Positions 7,246 to 15,698 of a DNA stretch of 42,114 bases are shown here, piece after piece (position 1 is the first letter of the stretch; each line of letters begins with the position of its first letter). Under the pieces are notes generated by a model that was not told the origin of the DNA, did no database searches, and saw only the letters and a list, made by a program, of their open reading frames with translations. A program made the position numbers and the translations under genes. This DNA is from Deltaproteobacteria bacterium (GTDB taxonomy: Bacteria > Myxococcota_A > UBA9160 > UBA4427), in assembly GCA_019310975.1 (NCBI GenBank), contig JAFDDH010000008.1, forward strand, positions 1 through 42,114, in the 5' to 3' direction.

Positions 7246-8397
7246 CTATTCCACCGCGGCCAGGGCCAGATCCGAGAGCTGCTGCAGCCTCTCGAAGTTG
7301 CGCGAGTCCTCGAGGACGCCCGTCGTCAGGCACACGAACACCAGCTCGCGCACTGGGTCCACCCAGAAGATCGCCGAGCCGGCCCCCAGGCCACCGAAGG
7401 TCGACGCCGAGGCCGTGAGCCCGAAGGGGGTGGTGAAGATGCCCTCGCCGCGCAGGAAGAGCCCGAGCCCCAGGTGAGAGGGATAGGCGCTCCAGCCACG
7501 TGTCTCGCACATCGAGTCGTAGATGTGATTGGTTCGACGGCCGGTGTGATCGCTGGTGGCGAATCCAAGCAGAGCACGCGACAAGATGCGCACACCGTCC
7601 AGCTCTCCACCGCGGCGCAGGGCTTCGGCCCAGCGGAAGAGGTCGTGAGCCGTTCCGATCGCGCTCGCGCCGGGCATCTCGAACTTCTCGGTCAGCAGCG
7701 CGTTGATCGATTCCAGCGCCGCGGGCGGAATGATGCCCGGGCTCGGATCCCGCACGACCACCGGCGAGAGCCGAGGCGCCAGATCCGAGCGCAGGCTGAG
7801 GGAGGTATTCACCATTCCCAGCGGCCGGAAGAGCTCCTCTTCGAGGATTTGCCGCAGGGGTCGTGAGCCCGCGTCGAGTCGCCGTGCGATCTCACCCAAT
7901 AGGGCGAATCCGCCGATCGGGCTGTAGGTGATGCTCTCGCCGGGCCGTGCGATCAAGGCCTGGTCGCAGACCGCCAGGGCGATGGCCGTGGTATCGCCGA
8001 GCTTGTCGGGCGTGACGAAGGGCAGGTCGGGGGGCAGGCCACTCTGGTGCGTGAGGAGCTGGGCGACGGTGACACGGTGCTTCCCCTTGGCGGCGAATTC
8101 GGGAATCACTTCGGCAACCGGGGTCGTGAGCATCAGCCGGCCGCGGTCGATGCACTGCAGGACCGCCAGGGCAGTAAAGGTCTTGGTGATCGAGAAGAGG
8201 TGAAAGACATCATCGAGCCCCGCAGGGCGCGCGCTGGAGCGCTCTGCAAAGCCCACGGCTTCGTGAAGCGCCACATGGCCGTGTCGGGCCACGAGCACCA
8301 CGGCGCCGTCGTAGCGCTCGGCCGTGACGTCCTCGGCGATCCGGCTCGTCACGCACTCTAGTCGCTGGGGGTCGAGACCCGAATCGTGGGTGTCCAC
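7246..8397 (-). CDS. serine hydrolase of the class C beta-lactamase/esterase family
   Basis: 383 aa from a GTG at 8397. The nucleophile motif S-x-x-K is SITK (Ser69-Lys72), and the following QLLTHQSGL is the family signature. The second motif Y-x-N appears as YSP (about residue 158), so the Asn is replaced, as happens in EstB-like esterases. There is no signal peptide, so a cytoplasmic esterase or transesterase is more likely than an antibiotic-hydrolysing enzyme. It starts 6 bases after the truncated-haemoglobin stop, so the two form a transcriptional pair. Confidence 0.85.
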   Translation of the reverse strand: MDTHDSGLDPQRLECVTSRIAEDVTAERYDGAVVLVARHGHVALHEAVGFAERSSARPAGLDDVFHLFSITKTFTALAVLQCIDRGRLMLTTPVAEVIPEFAAKGKHRVTVAQLLTHQSGLPPDLPFVTPDKLGDTTAIALAVCDQALIARPGESITYSPIGGFALLGEIARRLDAGSRPLRQILEEELFRPLGMVNTSLSLRSDLAPRLSPVVVRDPSPGIIPPAALESINALLTEKFEMPGASAIGTAHDLFRWAEALRRGGELDGVRILSRALLGFATSDHTGRRTNHIYDSMCETRGWSAYPSHLGLGLFLRGEGIFTTPFGLTASASTFGGLGAGSAIFWVDPVRELVFVCLTTGVLEDSRNFERLQQLSDLALAAVE

Positions 8398-8403
8398 GTA
8401 CTC

Positions 8404-8802
8404 TCAATCCTCGCGGGTGCGACACATATCGGCCATCTGGCCAAATGATTCCATCAATTGTTCGATCAGCTCTTCTTCGGCCGGTAAGGATTCGAGTGCG
8501 TGGCGCATACACAATAACCACTGGTCCCGCTCTTCGGTACCAATCGAGAAGGGCTCGTGCGCGGCGGGGATGATGACGCGACCAAAACGCTCGCGGTATC
8601 GCTGGGGGCCGCCCATCCATCCGGCCAGGAACACCGACAGCTTCTCCACCATCGGAGTAAGATCAGCAGCGTGCAGATCGCGAATCCTCTTCGCCTCGGG
8701 CAGGGTGTCCATGCGCTCGTAGAATCGCTCGACGAGCTGGCAAATCCCAGCCTCGCGCCCGAGCCGCTGGTAGGGCGATTCCTGGTGGGTAGGTGCGTTC
8801 AT
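8404..8802 (-). CDS. truncated haemoglobin, group II
   Basis: 132 aa, the usual size for a 2-on-2 globin. The proximal haem ligand is His82 in AAHEPFSIG, and ERDQW gives Trp95, the G8 Trp that marks group II. The B-helix has RFYERM. It would bind O2 or NO at haem in the cytoplasm; roles in NO or peroxide defence are known for the family. GGAGAAGAG precedes the ATG at 8802. It shares a transcript with the serine hydrolase; a functional link between the two is not known to me. Confidence 0.88.
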   Translation of the reverse strand: MNAPTHQESPYQRLGREAGICQLVERFYERMDTLPEAKRIRDLHAADLTPMVEKLSVFLAGWMGGPQRYRERFGRVIIPAAHEPFSIGTEERDQWLLCMRHALESLPAEEELIEQLMESFGQMADMCRTRED

Positions 8803-9104
8803 ATGCCGACTCTTCTCCGTGCACCGAGTGTGCAGCGGAGGGCAAAGAGGGCCGGAATAGTACCCTCCCTCTTCTCTCTCTCCACTTGCCCCTCACATGC
8901 CGCATCCGACATGCCACGCTCCGGCCAGATCAACGGGCGACGCTGCGCGTGGCAGATGTGGCCCAATGCCACGTTTCGTGTGCAGCTTCGCGGCCAAGTT
9001 GCCTGGCTCGCACGCACTCAATTGCCCGCCTGAATCAACCGATACAACAGATCAGGAGGGCGGCAGGCTATACTCCCTATCAAGAGGGGAATTGGAATCG
9101 GCCG
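8803..9104. other. 302-base divergent intergenic region
   Basis: This region separates the haemoglobin gene (minus) from the lipoprotein gene (plus). It holds a short inverted repeat TGCAC-CGAGT-GTGCA (8820-8834) 18 bases upstream of the haemoglobin start, and a TATACT at 9069-9074 that could be the -10 box for the lipoprotein, although I see no good -35. A longer frame from 8793 runs through it on the plus strand but its translation is not protein-like. Confidence 0.4.
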
Positions 9105-9983
9105 ATGGCTGCAATCCTGAGTCGACATCAATCGGGCTGCATACTGGGGCTCGGCCTCCTGGCCCTCCTGGTCACGAATGGCTGCCAGACAGTGCAGAAG
9201 AGTTCGGACCAGGCCGAACGCACACGCTCGGCTGCTGCGAGTGGCATCGAGGGCGCAGGCAGACGAACCACCTCGCTGGCGGTCCGAGTGATGGACGCCG
9301 GCCAGGCACCCGACGCCGGCTTCCTGCCGGAGCCCGAGAGGCTCGTGACACTCGATCGGAGCCAGCATCCCTTTCAGCGCGTCTGGGTCGCTCCCAACCA
9401 CGTGCGTGAGCGCTACTCGAAGATCGAAGTCGTCGCCATCGACCTCGACCACCGGCTGCAGAACAGCCGCTGGAGCAAGATGAGCACGGCGAGCTTCTTT
9501 GGGCTCGATGACGATGTGGACCGGCTGGCGATTCGCCTGGCCGAGAAGATCGAGGACGCGTTTCGCAACGATCCGCAGCACCGCTTCCAGGTCGTAAGCG
9601 AGCCCGACGCCGAGACACTGATCCTCGAGATCGCGCTCGTCGAGGTGGTGCCCAACAAATCCGTCGTGGCCCTGGGTGCACTCGCCGCGATCGCGGCCCC
9701 TCCCGCCATTTCCTTTCCGCTCAGCACCTTCGCGAACCGTGCCGAGCACGGCTATGTGGCGATCGAGGGTCGGGTGCGGGATGGCGAAACGGGCGAAATC
9801 GTCGTCATGTTCGCCGACCGCGAAACGGCGAAGACGCGTATTCTCGACATACAGAGCCTGCATTGGTATGGCCACGCCTTCGAGATCTTCGACGAGTGGG
9901 CGGCCCAGCTCGTCGAAGTAGCCAACCGTCCGCTGGAGCCCGGAATCGCCGATTCCGCCGTCTTTACCCTCTACCCGTGGTAG
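9105..9983 (+). CDS. outer-membrane lipoprotein, DUF3313-like
   Basis: 292 aa. The N-terminus has a hydrophobic segment ending in LVTNGC, a lipobox with lipidation expected on Cys27. The mature part has the order seen in DUF3313 proteins: a VWVAPNHV...YSKIEVV strand pair, a RLAEKIEDAF helix, a long EIALVEVVPNKSVVA strand, then an AIEGRVRDGETGEIVVMFADR hairpin and a C-terminal WAAQLVEV helix. The function of that family is not established. ATG at 9105 was chosen because it begins the signal peptide; the 104 codons before it in frame have no protein character. It is a single gene with no close operon partner. Confidence 0.7.
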   Translation: MAAILSRHQSGCILGLGLLALLVTNGCQTVQKSSDQAERTRSAAASGIEGAGRRTTSLAVRVMDAGQAPDAGFLPEPERLVTLDRSQHPFQRVWVAPNHVRERYSKIEVVAIDLDHRLQNSRWSKMSTASFFGLDDDVDRLAIRLAEKIEDAFRNDPQHRFQVVSEPDAETLILEIALVEVVPNKSVVALGALAAIAAPPAISFPLSTFANRAEHGYVAIEGRVRDGETGEIVVMFADRETAKTRILDIQSLHWYGHAFEIFDEWAAQLVEVANRPLEPGIADSAVFTLYPW

Positions 9984-10075
9984 TCGGCCGCTCACTCGGT
10001 TGGAGCACGTAGTCCGCAGATCGGCGTAACAATCTCCCGCACGTTCACGTAGCCCTATGTCGACGGGAGAGTCCG

Positions 10076-11191
10076 ATGACTCTATTGCTGCTGCTCGCGG
10101 CTGCGCTGGGCCTCGCCTATGCGAATGGCGCCAACGACAACTTCAAGGCCACGGCGACCATCTACGGATCGGGAGCCCTCGACTACGCGGCCGCCCGGCG
10201 CCTCGCCACTCTGGCGCAGCTGGCGGGCTCGTTCGCCTCCGTCCTGCTGGCCGGCTCGCTCGTCCAGGCCTTCGGGGGCAAGGGCCTCGTACCGCCCGAT
10301 GTGGTCGGAGATACGCGCTTCCTGGTGGCCGTGAGCGTGGGGGCCGCGGCGACGGTGTTCGTGGCCACGCGCGTGGGACTGCCGATCTCGACCACCCACG
10401 CGTTGGTCGGCGGCCTGGCCGGGGCGGGTCTCGGATTGGCGCCGACGCAGCTTTCCTGGGGTGCACTCGGCGGCAGCTACTTCCTGCCTCTGCTCGTGAG
10501 CCCACTCCTGGCCACCGCTGCGACCGGCGTCTTCTATCCACTGGCGCACCGGGCGCGTCGCAGGCTCGGCATCGACTCCGATACCTGCATCTGCGTGGGC
10601 GATCGGCACCTGCCGGTGGACTTCACTGCAGACGGCGCAGTCGTCCTGCGCCAAACGGGCCTCCCACTGAGCGTGGCCGAGCTCGAAACCTGTCGCGAGG
10701 CCTACGGGGGGCGCCTATGGGGTGCGTCGGTCCAGACCATCACGGACCGCCTGCATCAGGGCTCGGCCTTCGCGCTCGGCTTTGCACGAGGCCTGAACGA
10801 CACCCCCAAGGTGCTCGCGCTGCTGGTCGCGGCCGGCTGGTCGGGCATCGATGCCCGCGTCTCGCTCTGTGTCGTGGCGGGCAGCATGGCGCTCGGTGGC
10901 TGGCTGCACGCGCGCCGGGTCGCCGAGACCCTCGCCCACCGGATCACTTCGCTCAGTCACGGTCAGGGGCTGCTCGCCAATGGCATCGTGAGCTCGCTGG
11001 TGATCGGCGCCTCGCTGCTCGGCACGCCCGTCTCGACCACCCACATTGCCACCGGCTCGCTGATCGGCATCGGGGTGTGGAATGACGCGACCGAGTGGCG
11101 GATGGTCGGCGGCATCCTGCTTGCGTGGCTCGCGACCCTGCCGATGGCCGCCGCACTCGCGGCCGGCACCGCGCTCGCACTCGGCGGCTGA
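10076..11191 (+). CDS. PiT-family low-affinity inorganic phosphate transporter
   Basis: 371 aa, almost all hydrophobic, with the two inverted PiT repeats. The first repeat has GANDNFKA (18-25) and PISTTHALVGG; the second has GLNDTPK and PVSTTHIATGSLIGIG. PiT proteins carry metal-phosphate with protons across the inner membrane. Length is on the short side for the family (400-500 aa) because the loop between the halves is short. The start is ATG at 10076 after GGGAGAG. No PhoU-like partner gene (DUF47) is adjacent, which is unusual for many PiT loci. A tandem repeat begins at the stop codon. Confidence 0.9.
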   Translation: MTLLLLLAAALGLAYANGANDNFKATATIYGSGALDYAAARRLATLAQLAGSFASVLLAGSLVQAFGGKGLVPPDVVGDTRFLVAVSVGAAATVFVATRVGLPISTTHALVGGLAGAGLGLAPTQLSWGALGGSYFLPLLVSPLLATAATGVFYPLAHRARRRLGIDSDTCICVGDRHLPVDFTADGAVVLRQTGLPLSVAELETCREAYGGRLWGASVQTITDRLHQGSAFALGFARGLNDTPKVLALLVAAGWSGIDARVSLCVVAGSMALGGWLHARRVAETLAHRITSLSHGQGLLANGIVSSLVIGASLLGTPVSTTHIATGSLIGIGVWNDATEWRMVGGILLAWLATLPMAAALAAGTALALGG

Positions 11192-11230
11192 TCGGCGTTC
11201 TTCGGCGTTCTTCGGTGTTCTTCGGTGATT
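11191..11230. repeat. tandem array, period 10, four copies
   Basis: Four units: ATCGGCGTTC, TTCGGCGTTC, TTCGGTGTTC, TTCGGTGATT. The array begins at the last base of the PiT stop codon and ends 13 bases before the thiolase stop on the other strand. It does not form a strong hairpin. Confidence 0.75.
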
Positions 11231-11242
11231 GGACGGACCGCC

Positions 11243-12400
11243 TCAGTCGCGCCCCAGGATCGCGATGCCGCACGCCGTCGGGTGCCCACCGAGATTGTGG
11301 GAGAGTGCGAGCTTCGGGTTCTCGACCTGACGATCCCCGGCCCGCCCCTGGAGCTGCAGGGTATTCTCGTAGAGCATCCTCACACCGGTCGCACCGGTCG
11401 GATGGCCGAAGGTCTTGAGCCCCCCGTCCGTGTTCACCGGAAGATCTCCTCCAAGCTCGAAGGCACCATCGGCAATATGCTCCTTCGCGCTGCCCTTCTC
11501 GCAGAATCCCAGGTCCTCGTAGGCCAAGAGCTCGGTGAGCGAGAAGCAATCGTGCACCTGTGCGACGCCGATTTCCTGGCGAGGGTCGCTGATGCCGGCC
11601 TGCGCATAGGCGTCACGCGCCGCCCAGCCGTTGGGCTTCCAGCAGAGGAAGTCGTTGCCCGGGTCCTTCTGCGGATTCGGTCCCGAACGAATCGTCACTG
11701 CCTTCACATGCACGGGATCGTCGCGGAACTGGCTGGCCAGATCACGTCGCGTGATGATGACCGCCGCCGCCCCATCGGTCTGCGCCGCACAATCATAGAG
11801 CCCAAAGGGCCACGAGATCATGCGGGCATTGAGGACGTCTTCGATGGTGATCTCACGCTTGAGGAAGCTCTTGGGAGCGAGCGTCCCATTGTGGTGATTC
11901 TTGACGGCGATGCGCGCCAGGTCCTCGCGGCCGGCGCCGTACTTCTCGAAATAGGTTGCGGCGCAGAGCGAGAACCAACCGGCTGGTGTCTTCGGCAGGT
12001 CGCGCACGCCATCCATCATCACCGTGGGCCCGGAGACACCCCGGTCCTTGGGCTTGTCGTAGCCCACGACGAGCACCGTGTCGTACATACCAGCGGCGAT
12101 CGTCATGACCCCGTAGCGGAATGCGTCTGTGCCGGTCGCGCAATAGTTCGACACCATGCTCACCGGCTTGTCGAAGAGCTTGAGCGCATCCGCACACTCG
12201 TGGGGGCCGGCATTGGTGTAGAGGCTGCCCGTGAACACGGCTTCGATCTGTCGTTGTGGATTCTCGATGCCCGCGTCCGCGTAGGCCTCGTAGGCGGCGT
12301 CGACGATCATATCCGAGGGCGATTGGTCCCAATTCTCACCAAACTGGCAGCAACCCACACCGACGATGGAAACTTTGTCGCGAATTCCATCCCTTGCCAT
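11243..12400 (-). CDS. SCP2-type thiolase (acetyl-CoA acetyltransferase family)
   Basis: 385 aa. The nucleophilic Cys lies in NYCATGTDA (about residue 87), the HDCFS motif is present, GHPTGATG supplies the catalytic His, and HNLGGHPTACG closes the protein. All catalytic residues of an SCP2/lipid-transfer-type thiolase are kept, unlike Ltp2-type aldolases that lack the Cys. It would cleave a 3-oxoacyl-CoA with CoA. It starts 40 bases after the HMG-CoA-synthase-like/DUF35 fusion. Thiolases of this type often bind a DUF35 protein, so the two are probably partners. AAGGGAGAA precedes the ATG. Confidence 0.9.
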   Translation of the reverse strand: MARDGIRDKVSIVGVGCCQFGENWDQSPSDMIVDAAYEAYADAGIENPQRQIEAVFTGSLYTNAGPHECADALKLFDKPVSMVSNYCATGTDAFRYGVMTIAAGMYDTVLVVGYDKPKDRGVSGPTVMMDGVRDLPKTPAGWFSLCAATYFEKYGAGREDLARIAVKNHHNGTLAPKSFLKREITIEDVLNARMISWPFGLYDCAAQTDGAAAVIITRRDLASQFRDDPVHVKAVTIRSGPNPQKDPGNDFLCWKPNGWAARDAYAQAGISDPRQEIGVAQVHDCFSLTELLAYEDLGFCEKGSAKEHIADGAFELGGDLPVNTDGGLKTFGHPTGATGVRMLYENTLQLQGRAGDRQVENPKLALSHNLGGHPTACGIAILGRD

Positions 12401-12440
12401 GCATTCTCCCTTCTGCCTTGATTCTCGAGCTCTCTACGTT

Positions 12441-13856
12441 CTAATCCGATGCGGGCCGTGGTGTGGCCTTCCAATAGTAATTTGGGCGCCCACCCACTTC
12501 GTGGATGCGTCGAAACTCGAACTCGACCGGCAGGCCAGCCTTCACGTCTTCGGGCCGGCAGTTCACGACCTGTATGTGGACCCGTGCGCCATCGATATCC
12601 ACGATACTCACGACCGTGGGCGGATCGGGGGTCGGGAAGAAGTAGTCGAATGTGTAGGTGACGAGCTTGCCGATCCGGTCGGAGAGACGATACGCCTCGA
12701 AGTCGTCCTTCTTGAAGCAGGTCTCGCAGACGCGCTGCACCGGAAACTGTACGGCACCACAGCCGTTGCACTTCTGACCTCGAAAGCTGATGTCGTTGTC
12801 GCGGTCCCGAAAATGAATCGTGGCGGAGAGACCGGGACCGGCAGGCGCCTCCCACTCCGACGTCCCCATGCCACGCGCACTCAAATACTCGTCGTAGCTC
12901 GCCACGGGCCGTCTTCGCTCGAGATGCCATGAGACGCCGCGCCGAGGCTCCAGCTTCTCCACGGGGTCGCTCACCGAGAACGCCAGTGCGTCCGCGCCAT
13001 CACCGTAGTTTGCGACCAGGATCCGATCCCCGGGCCTCGCCGCTTCGAGCGCGGCCGCGAGCTGGAGAGGCGCGAATGCCGCCCCCGCATTGCCGAGCCG
13101 CCCAAAGAGGGGGTCGCAGAGCGAGTCGGCCTCGATCCCGAGCTGCCGCGCCACCGTGGCGTGGCTGCGCTGATCCGGCGCGTAGAGGGCGAGCTTCGCA
13201 AAGTCGCTGACAGCGCAACCACTCTTCTCGAGCAGGCCCTGAACGGCTTCCAGAGTGCGCGGCACGTATCCCTCCTGTACGACGAAGCGATCCTCCCAGC
13301 TGTGCACGAAGGTATCGCCGCTGCCGCGCCAGACGTCGACGATCTCGTCCGAGACGGAGTGGGCGGCCTCGATCACGGCAATCACATCCGCATCGCAGAC
13401 GAGAAATGCCGCCGCACCGTCTCCGCTATTGCGCTCGAGCCCCGAGCCGGGCGCGCCCAGCCGGCAATCACTGGCCACGACGAGCACGCAGCGTGCCGAC
13501 CCCGCCTTCACCGCATCGGCGGCAGCCCGGAGCGCGCTCGTGCCCGCGCGCAGTGAGCTCGCGAAGTCTGCGCAGTGCAGATCGCGGGGCAGGTCGAGAG
13601 CGCGAGCGACGAGTGCGGCTGCCTGCTTCTCTCGGAACGCGTAGCTGGTCGATGCGAAATAGAGCGCATCGACGCGCTGCCGATCGAAGTCACGCAGGCA
13701 ATTCCCGGCCGCGGCCACCGCCATCGTAACGCTGTCCTCGTCGTTCCACGCGACGGCCTTCTCGGGCCCTCCCTCCCCTGCCCTTCGCCCGCCCAGCGCG
13801 CCAAGCGGCAGGCGATAGCGCGGAATATAGGCACCGTATGATGTGATTCCGATCAT
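12441..13856 (-). CDS. HMG-CoA-synthase-like domain fused to a DUF35 Zn-ribbon/OB-fold domain
   Basis: 471 aa. Residues 1-300 are a thiolase-fold HMG-CoA synthase/KAS III-like domain, starting IGITSYGAYIPRYRL as in archaeal HMG-CoA synthase. Residues 345-465 are a DUF35 domain: a rubredoxin-like zinc ribbon (Cys363, 366, 377, 380) and an OB-fold ending in EFEFRR. Aligned by eye with archaeal HMG-CoA synthase, the catalytic Cys (FACKAGT) is Leu102 here (FASSLRAGT), and the catalytic His (FHQPNG) is Tyr225 (LYAPDQ); the Glu region DEDS is kept. It can hardly be a normal HMG-CoA synthase. A CoA-thioester-binding scaffold for the adjacent thiolase is inferred. ATG 13856 has an AGGAAGAAG site. Confidence 0.85.
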   Translation of the reverse strand: MIGITSYGAYIPRYRLPLGALGGRRAGEGGPEKAVAWNDEDSVTMAVAAAGNCLRDFDRQRVDALYFASTSYAFREKQAAALVARALDLPRDLHCADFASSLRAGTSALRAAADAVKAGSARCVLVVASDCRLGAPGSGLERNSGDGAAAFLVCDADVIAVIEAAHSVSDEIVDVWRGSGDTFVHSWEDRFVVQEGYVPRTLEAVQGLLEKSGCAVSDFAKLALYAPDQRSHATVARQLGIEADSLCDPLFGRLGNAGAAFAPLQLAAALEAARPGDRILVANYGDGADALAFSVSDPVEKLEPRRGVSWHLERRRPVASYDEYLSARGMGTSEWEAPAGPGLSATIHFRDRDNDISFRGQKCNGCGAVQFPVQRVCETCFKKDDFEAYRLSDRIGKLVTYTFDYFFPTPDPPTVVSIVDIDGARVHIQVVNCRPEDVKAGLPVEFEFRRIHEVGGRPNYYWKATPRPASD

Positions 13857-13913
13857 GAATGCTTCTTCCTGTCGAGATGGACACACAGTCTAGCGTTCGA
13901 GTCGGGCGAGGCC

Positions 13914-14258
13914 TCAGCCGCCGATCTGCAGACCGCCGATGGTTGTCCCAAAGATGTGCGTGTTGACCGCATCACCAATCTTCGCGGCTTCCCAGCGCTG
14001 CGGCTGCTTGCCCGCCTTGACGGCTGTCCCGACCTTCCAGGGCTGGTAGTGGGCGATCTCCTCCCCGACGGCCCGGAACACCTGGCCCGTCACGTGCAGG
14101 GACTCGTCGCTCGCAAGCCATGCAACGATCGGCGCTGAACTGCCCGGAACCACCGCGTTTGCGCGTACCCCGTAGCGTTTGCCCTCGAGCGCCTCACCAC
14201 GACCGATGCCACGTCCCGCGGCGGTGACGATCGCGACCTTGCCATCCAACAATCCCAT
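13914..14258 (-). pseudogene. short-chain dehydrogenase with two internal in-frame deletions
   Basis: 114 aa where relatives have about 290-300. Residues 1-24 are the normal start of an SDR (MGLLDGKVAIVTAAGRGIGR). The frame then jumps at about residue 25 to RYGVRANAV, which in SDRs lies after the catalytic Tyr and Lys. A second jump at about 39-41 leads to APIVAWLASDES and the ordinary C-terminus (HVTGQVF...YQPW). The NAD-binding middle and the Ser-Tyr-Lys triad are gone, so it cannot work as a dehydrogenase. Start, stop, reading frame and ribosome site are all intact. It sits in the thiolase operon, where a full-length SDR would be the expected 3-hydroxyacyl-CoA dehydrogenase. Confidence 0.75.
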
Positions 14259-14260
14259 GC

Positions 14261-14290
14261 TTCTCTCCCCTGCTCTCCCCTGCTCTCCCC
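14261..14290. repeat. tandem array, period 10, three copies, containing the ribosome site
   Basis: On the minus strand the unit is GGGGAGAGCA, present three times (last copy GGGGAGAGAA), directly before the ATG (14258) of the deleted SDR. Each copy contains a Shine-Dalgarno-like GGGGAG, so the ribosome site itself is triplicated. Confidence 0.75.
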
Positions 14291-14354
14291 GACGGTCGCG
14301 AAGGACCCGGTATGGATCGATGGGAATCCGGCTACGGGCCCTCTCTTCACTCGG

Positions 14355-14390
14355 CTCACTCCACGTCTCACTCCACGTCTCACTCCACGT
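14355..14390. repeat. tandem array, period 12, three exact copies
   Basis: CTCACTCCACGT three times without mismatch, ending 12 bases from the stop codon of the minus-strand thiolase gene (14403). On the transcript it lies in the spacer between the thiolase and the deleted SDR. Confidence 0.85.
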
Positions 14391-14402
14391 AGAGACGAGC
14401 TT

Positions 14403-15572
14403 CTATGCGCGCTTGTAGAGGGCGACCACGCATGCGCCGCCCAGGCCGAGATTGTGCTGGAGAGCGGCCTCTACGGCCTCGACCTGGCGTTTCTCCGCCT
14501 GTCCGCGCAGCTGCCACACCAGCTCGGCGCACTGAGCCAGACCGGTGGCGCCGATCGGATGCCCCTTCGAGAGCAGCCCGCCGGAGGGGTTCACCACCCA
14601 ACGTCCGCCGTACGTGCAGGCGTCGTCGACCACCAGCTTCTCGCCCTCCCCCTCGGCACACAGGCCCAGGCCCTCGTAGGTGATGAGCTCGTTGGTGCTG
14701 AAGCAGTCGTGCAGCTCGATCACCTGTACGTCGTTCGGACCGATGCCGGTCTGCTCGTAGACCTGCCGTGCCGCGCGCTCGGTCATCCCCATCCCCACCA
14801 TCCCGATGCGCCCGCGCGAAAAATCGTCCGCGCGATCGGTGGTGAGCGCCATGCCGGCAATCTCGATCGCACCCGGGTGCGGGTGCGCGCTGAGATAGGC
14901 CTCGGAGACCACCACGGCGGCGGCCGCACCATCGCTCGTCGGGCAGGCCTGCAAGAGAGTGAGCGGATCATGGATCATGCGCGAGGCCAGCACCTCTTCG
15001 ATCGAGCAGGCCTCGCGATATTGGGAGCGTGGATTGTGGACCGAGTGAAGATGGTTCTTGACGGCGATCCGGGCAAAGGTCTCGGGCTTCGTGCCGTACT
15101 TCTCGATGTGATCGCGACCGGCATCGCCGAACATGCGGGCGGCGATCGGCGCCTTCTTCTCCTTCTCGGTGTCCGCCGCAATCTCCTCGAGACCCGGTAG
15201 CTGCTTCTCGAGCGGACCCTTCTGCATCTTCTCGAAGCCGAGGGCGAGCACGGCGTCGTTCTGGCCGGTACGAATCGCGGTGTACGCCATATAGAGCGCC
15301 GTCGAGCCGGTCGAGCAGTTGTTGTTCACGTTGTAGACCGGGATGCCCGTCATGCCCAGGCCGTAGAGGGTCTGTTGACCGAGGGTGCTCATCCCGTTCA
15401 CGTAGCCGCAGAACGCCTGCTCGATCGTGTCGTAGTCGAGGTCGGCATCCTTCAACGCATCGCGGGCAGCGGCCTGAGCGAGCACCTTCACGTCGGTCTC
15501 GCAGCGGACGAAATTCGTCATTCCGACGCCGATCACGAAGACCCGCTCTGCGCCACTCGTGCCCGTCGCCAT
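14403..15572 (-). CDS. SCP2-type thiolase (lipid-transfer-protein family), second copy
   Basis: 389 aa from ATG at 15572 (GGGAGGG upstream); an upstream in-frame start was rejected because it adds a low-quality stretch. Key motifs: Cys in NNNCSTGSTALY, HDCFSTNE, GHPIGATG, and HNLGLGGACVV. All thiolase residues are kept. The EKMQKGPLEKQ segment and overall length match the bacterial SCP2-thiolase type that cleaves branched or bulky 3-oxoacyl-CoA. It is distinct from the thiolase at 11243. As first gene of the minus-strand unit it lies 107 bases from a palindrome that could control both this unit and the divergent MaoC operon. Confidence 0.9.
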   Translation of the reverse strand: MATGTSGAERVFVIGVGMTNFVRCETDVKVLAQAAARDALKDADLDYDTIEQAFCGYVNGMSTLGQQTLYGLGMTGIPVYNVNNNCSTGSTALYMAYTAIRTGQNDAVLALGFEKMQKGPLEKQLPGLEEIAADTEKEKKAPIAARMFGDAGRDHIEKYGTKPETFARIAVKNHLHSVHNPRSQYREACSIEEVLASRMIHDPLTLLQACPTSDGAAAAVVVSEAYLSAHPHPGAIEIAGMALTTDRADDFSRGRIGMVGMGMTERAARQVYEQTGIGPNDVQVIELHDCFSTNELITYEGLGLCAEGEGEKLVVDDACTYGGRWVVNPSGGLLSKGHPIGATGLAQCAELVWQLRGQAEKRQVEAVEAALQHNLGLGGACVVALYKRA

Positions 15573-15679
15573 GTGTCGCCCTCCCCATGCTCTCGAGCCC
15601 GCTCGTGGGCGTCGACGCGCGCCGAAATAGCCGCGGGAATCGCTTGTGGATTGCCGCGTCCTATGGTCTAATTTCACTA

Positions 15680-15698
15680 ATTTGACGGATCGTCAAAT
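15680..15698. promoter_or_regulatory. candidate TetR-type operator, perfect 8+3+8 palindrome
   Basis: ATTTGACG-GAT-CGTCAAAT. It lies in the 240-base divergent gap between the thiolase (start 15572) and the first MaoC gene (start 15813). TTGACG on either strand could also be a -35 box, so a bound repressor would block both directions, although I see no good -10 box. A further CGTCAA half-site follows at 15702. No TetR gene lies in the window. AT-rich sequence here stands out in a GC-rich region. Confidence 0.55.

Noticed and set aside
8820-8834. Inverted repeat TGCAC-CGAGT-GTGCA upstream of the haemoglobin gene
   Set aside because: Arms of 5 bases are expected by chance in GC-rich DNA; noted only as part of the intergenic description.
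8793-9104. N-terminal extension of the lipoprotein
   Set aside because: It would put about 100 non-protein-like residues before a clear lipoprotein signal peptide.
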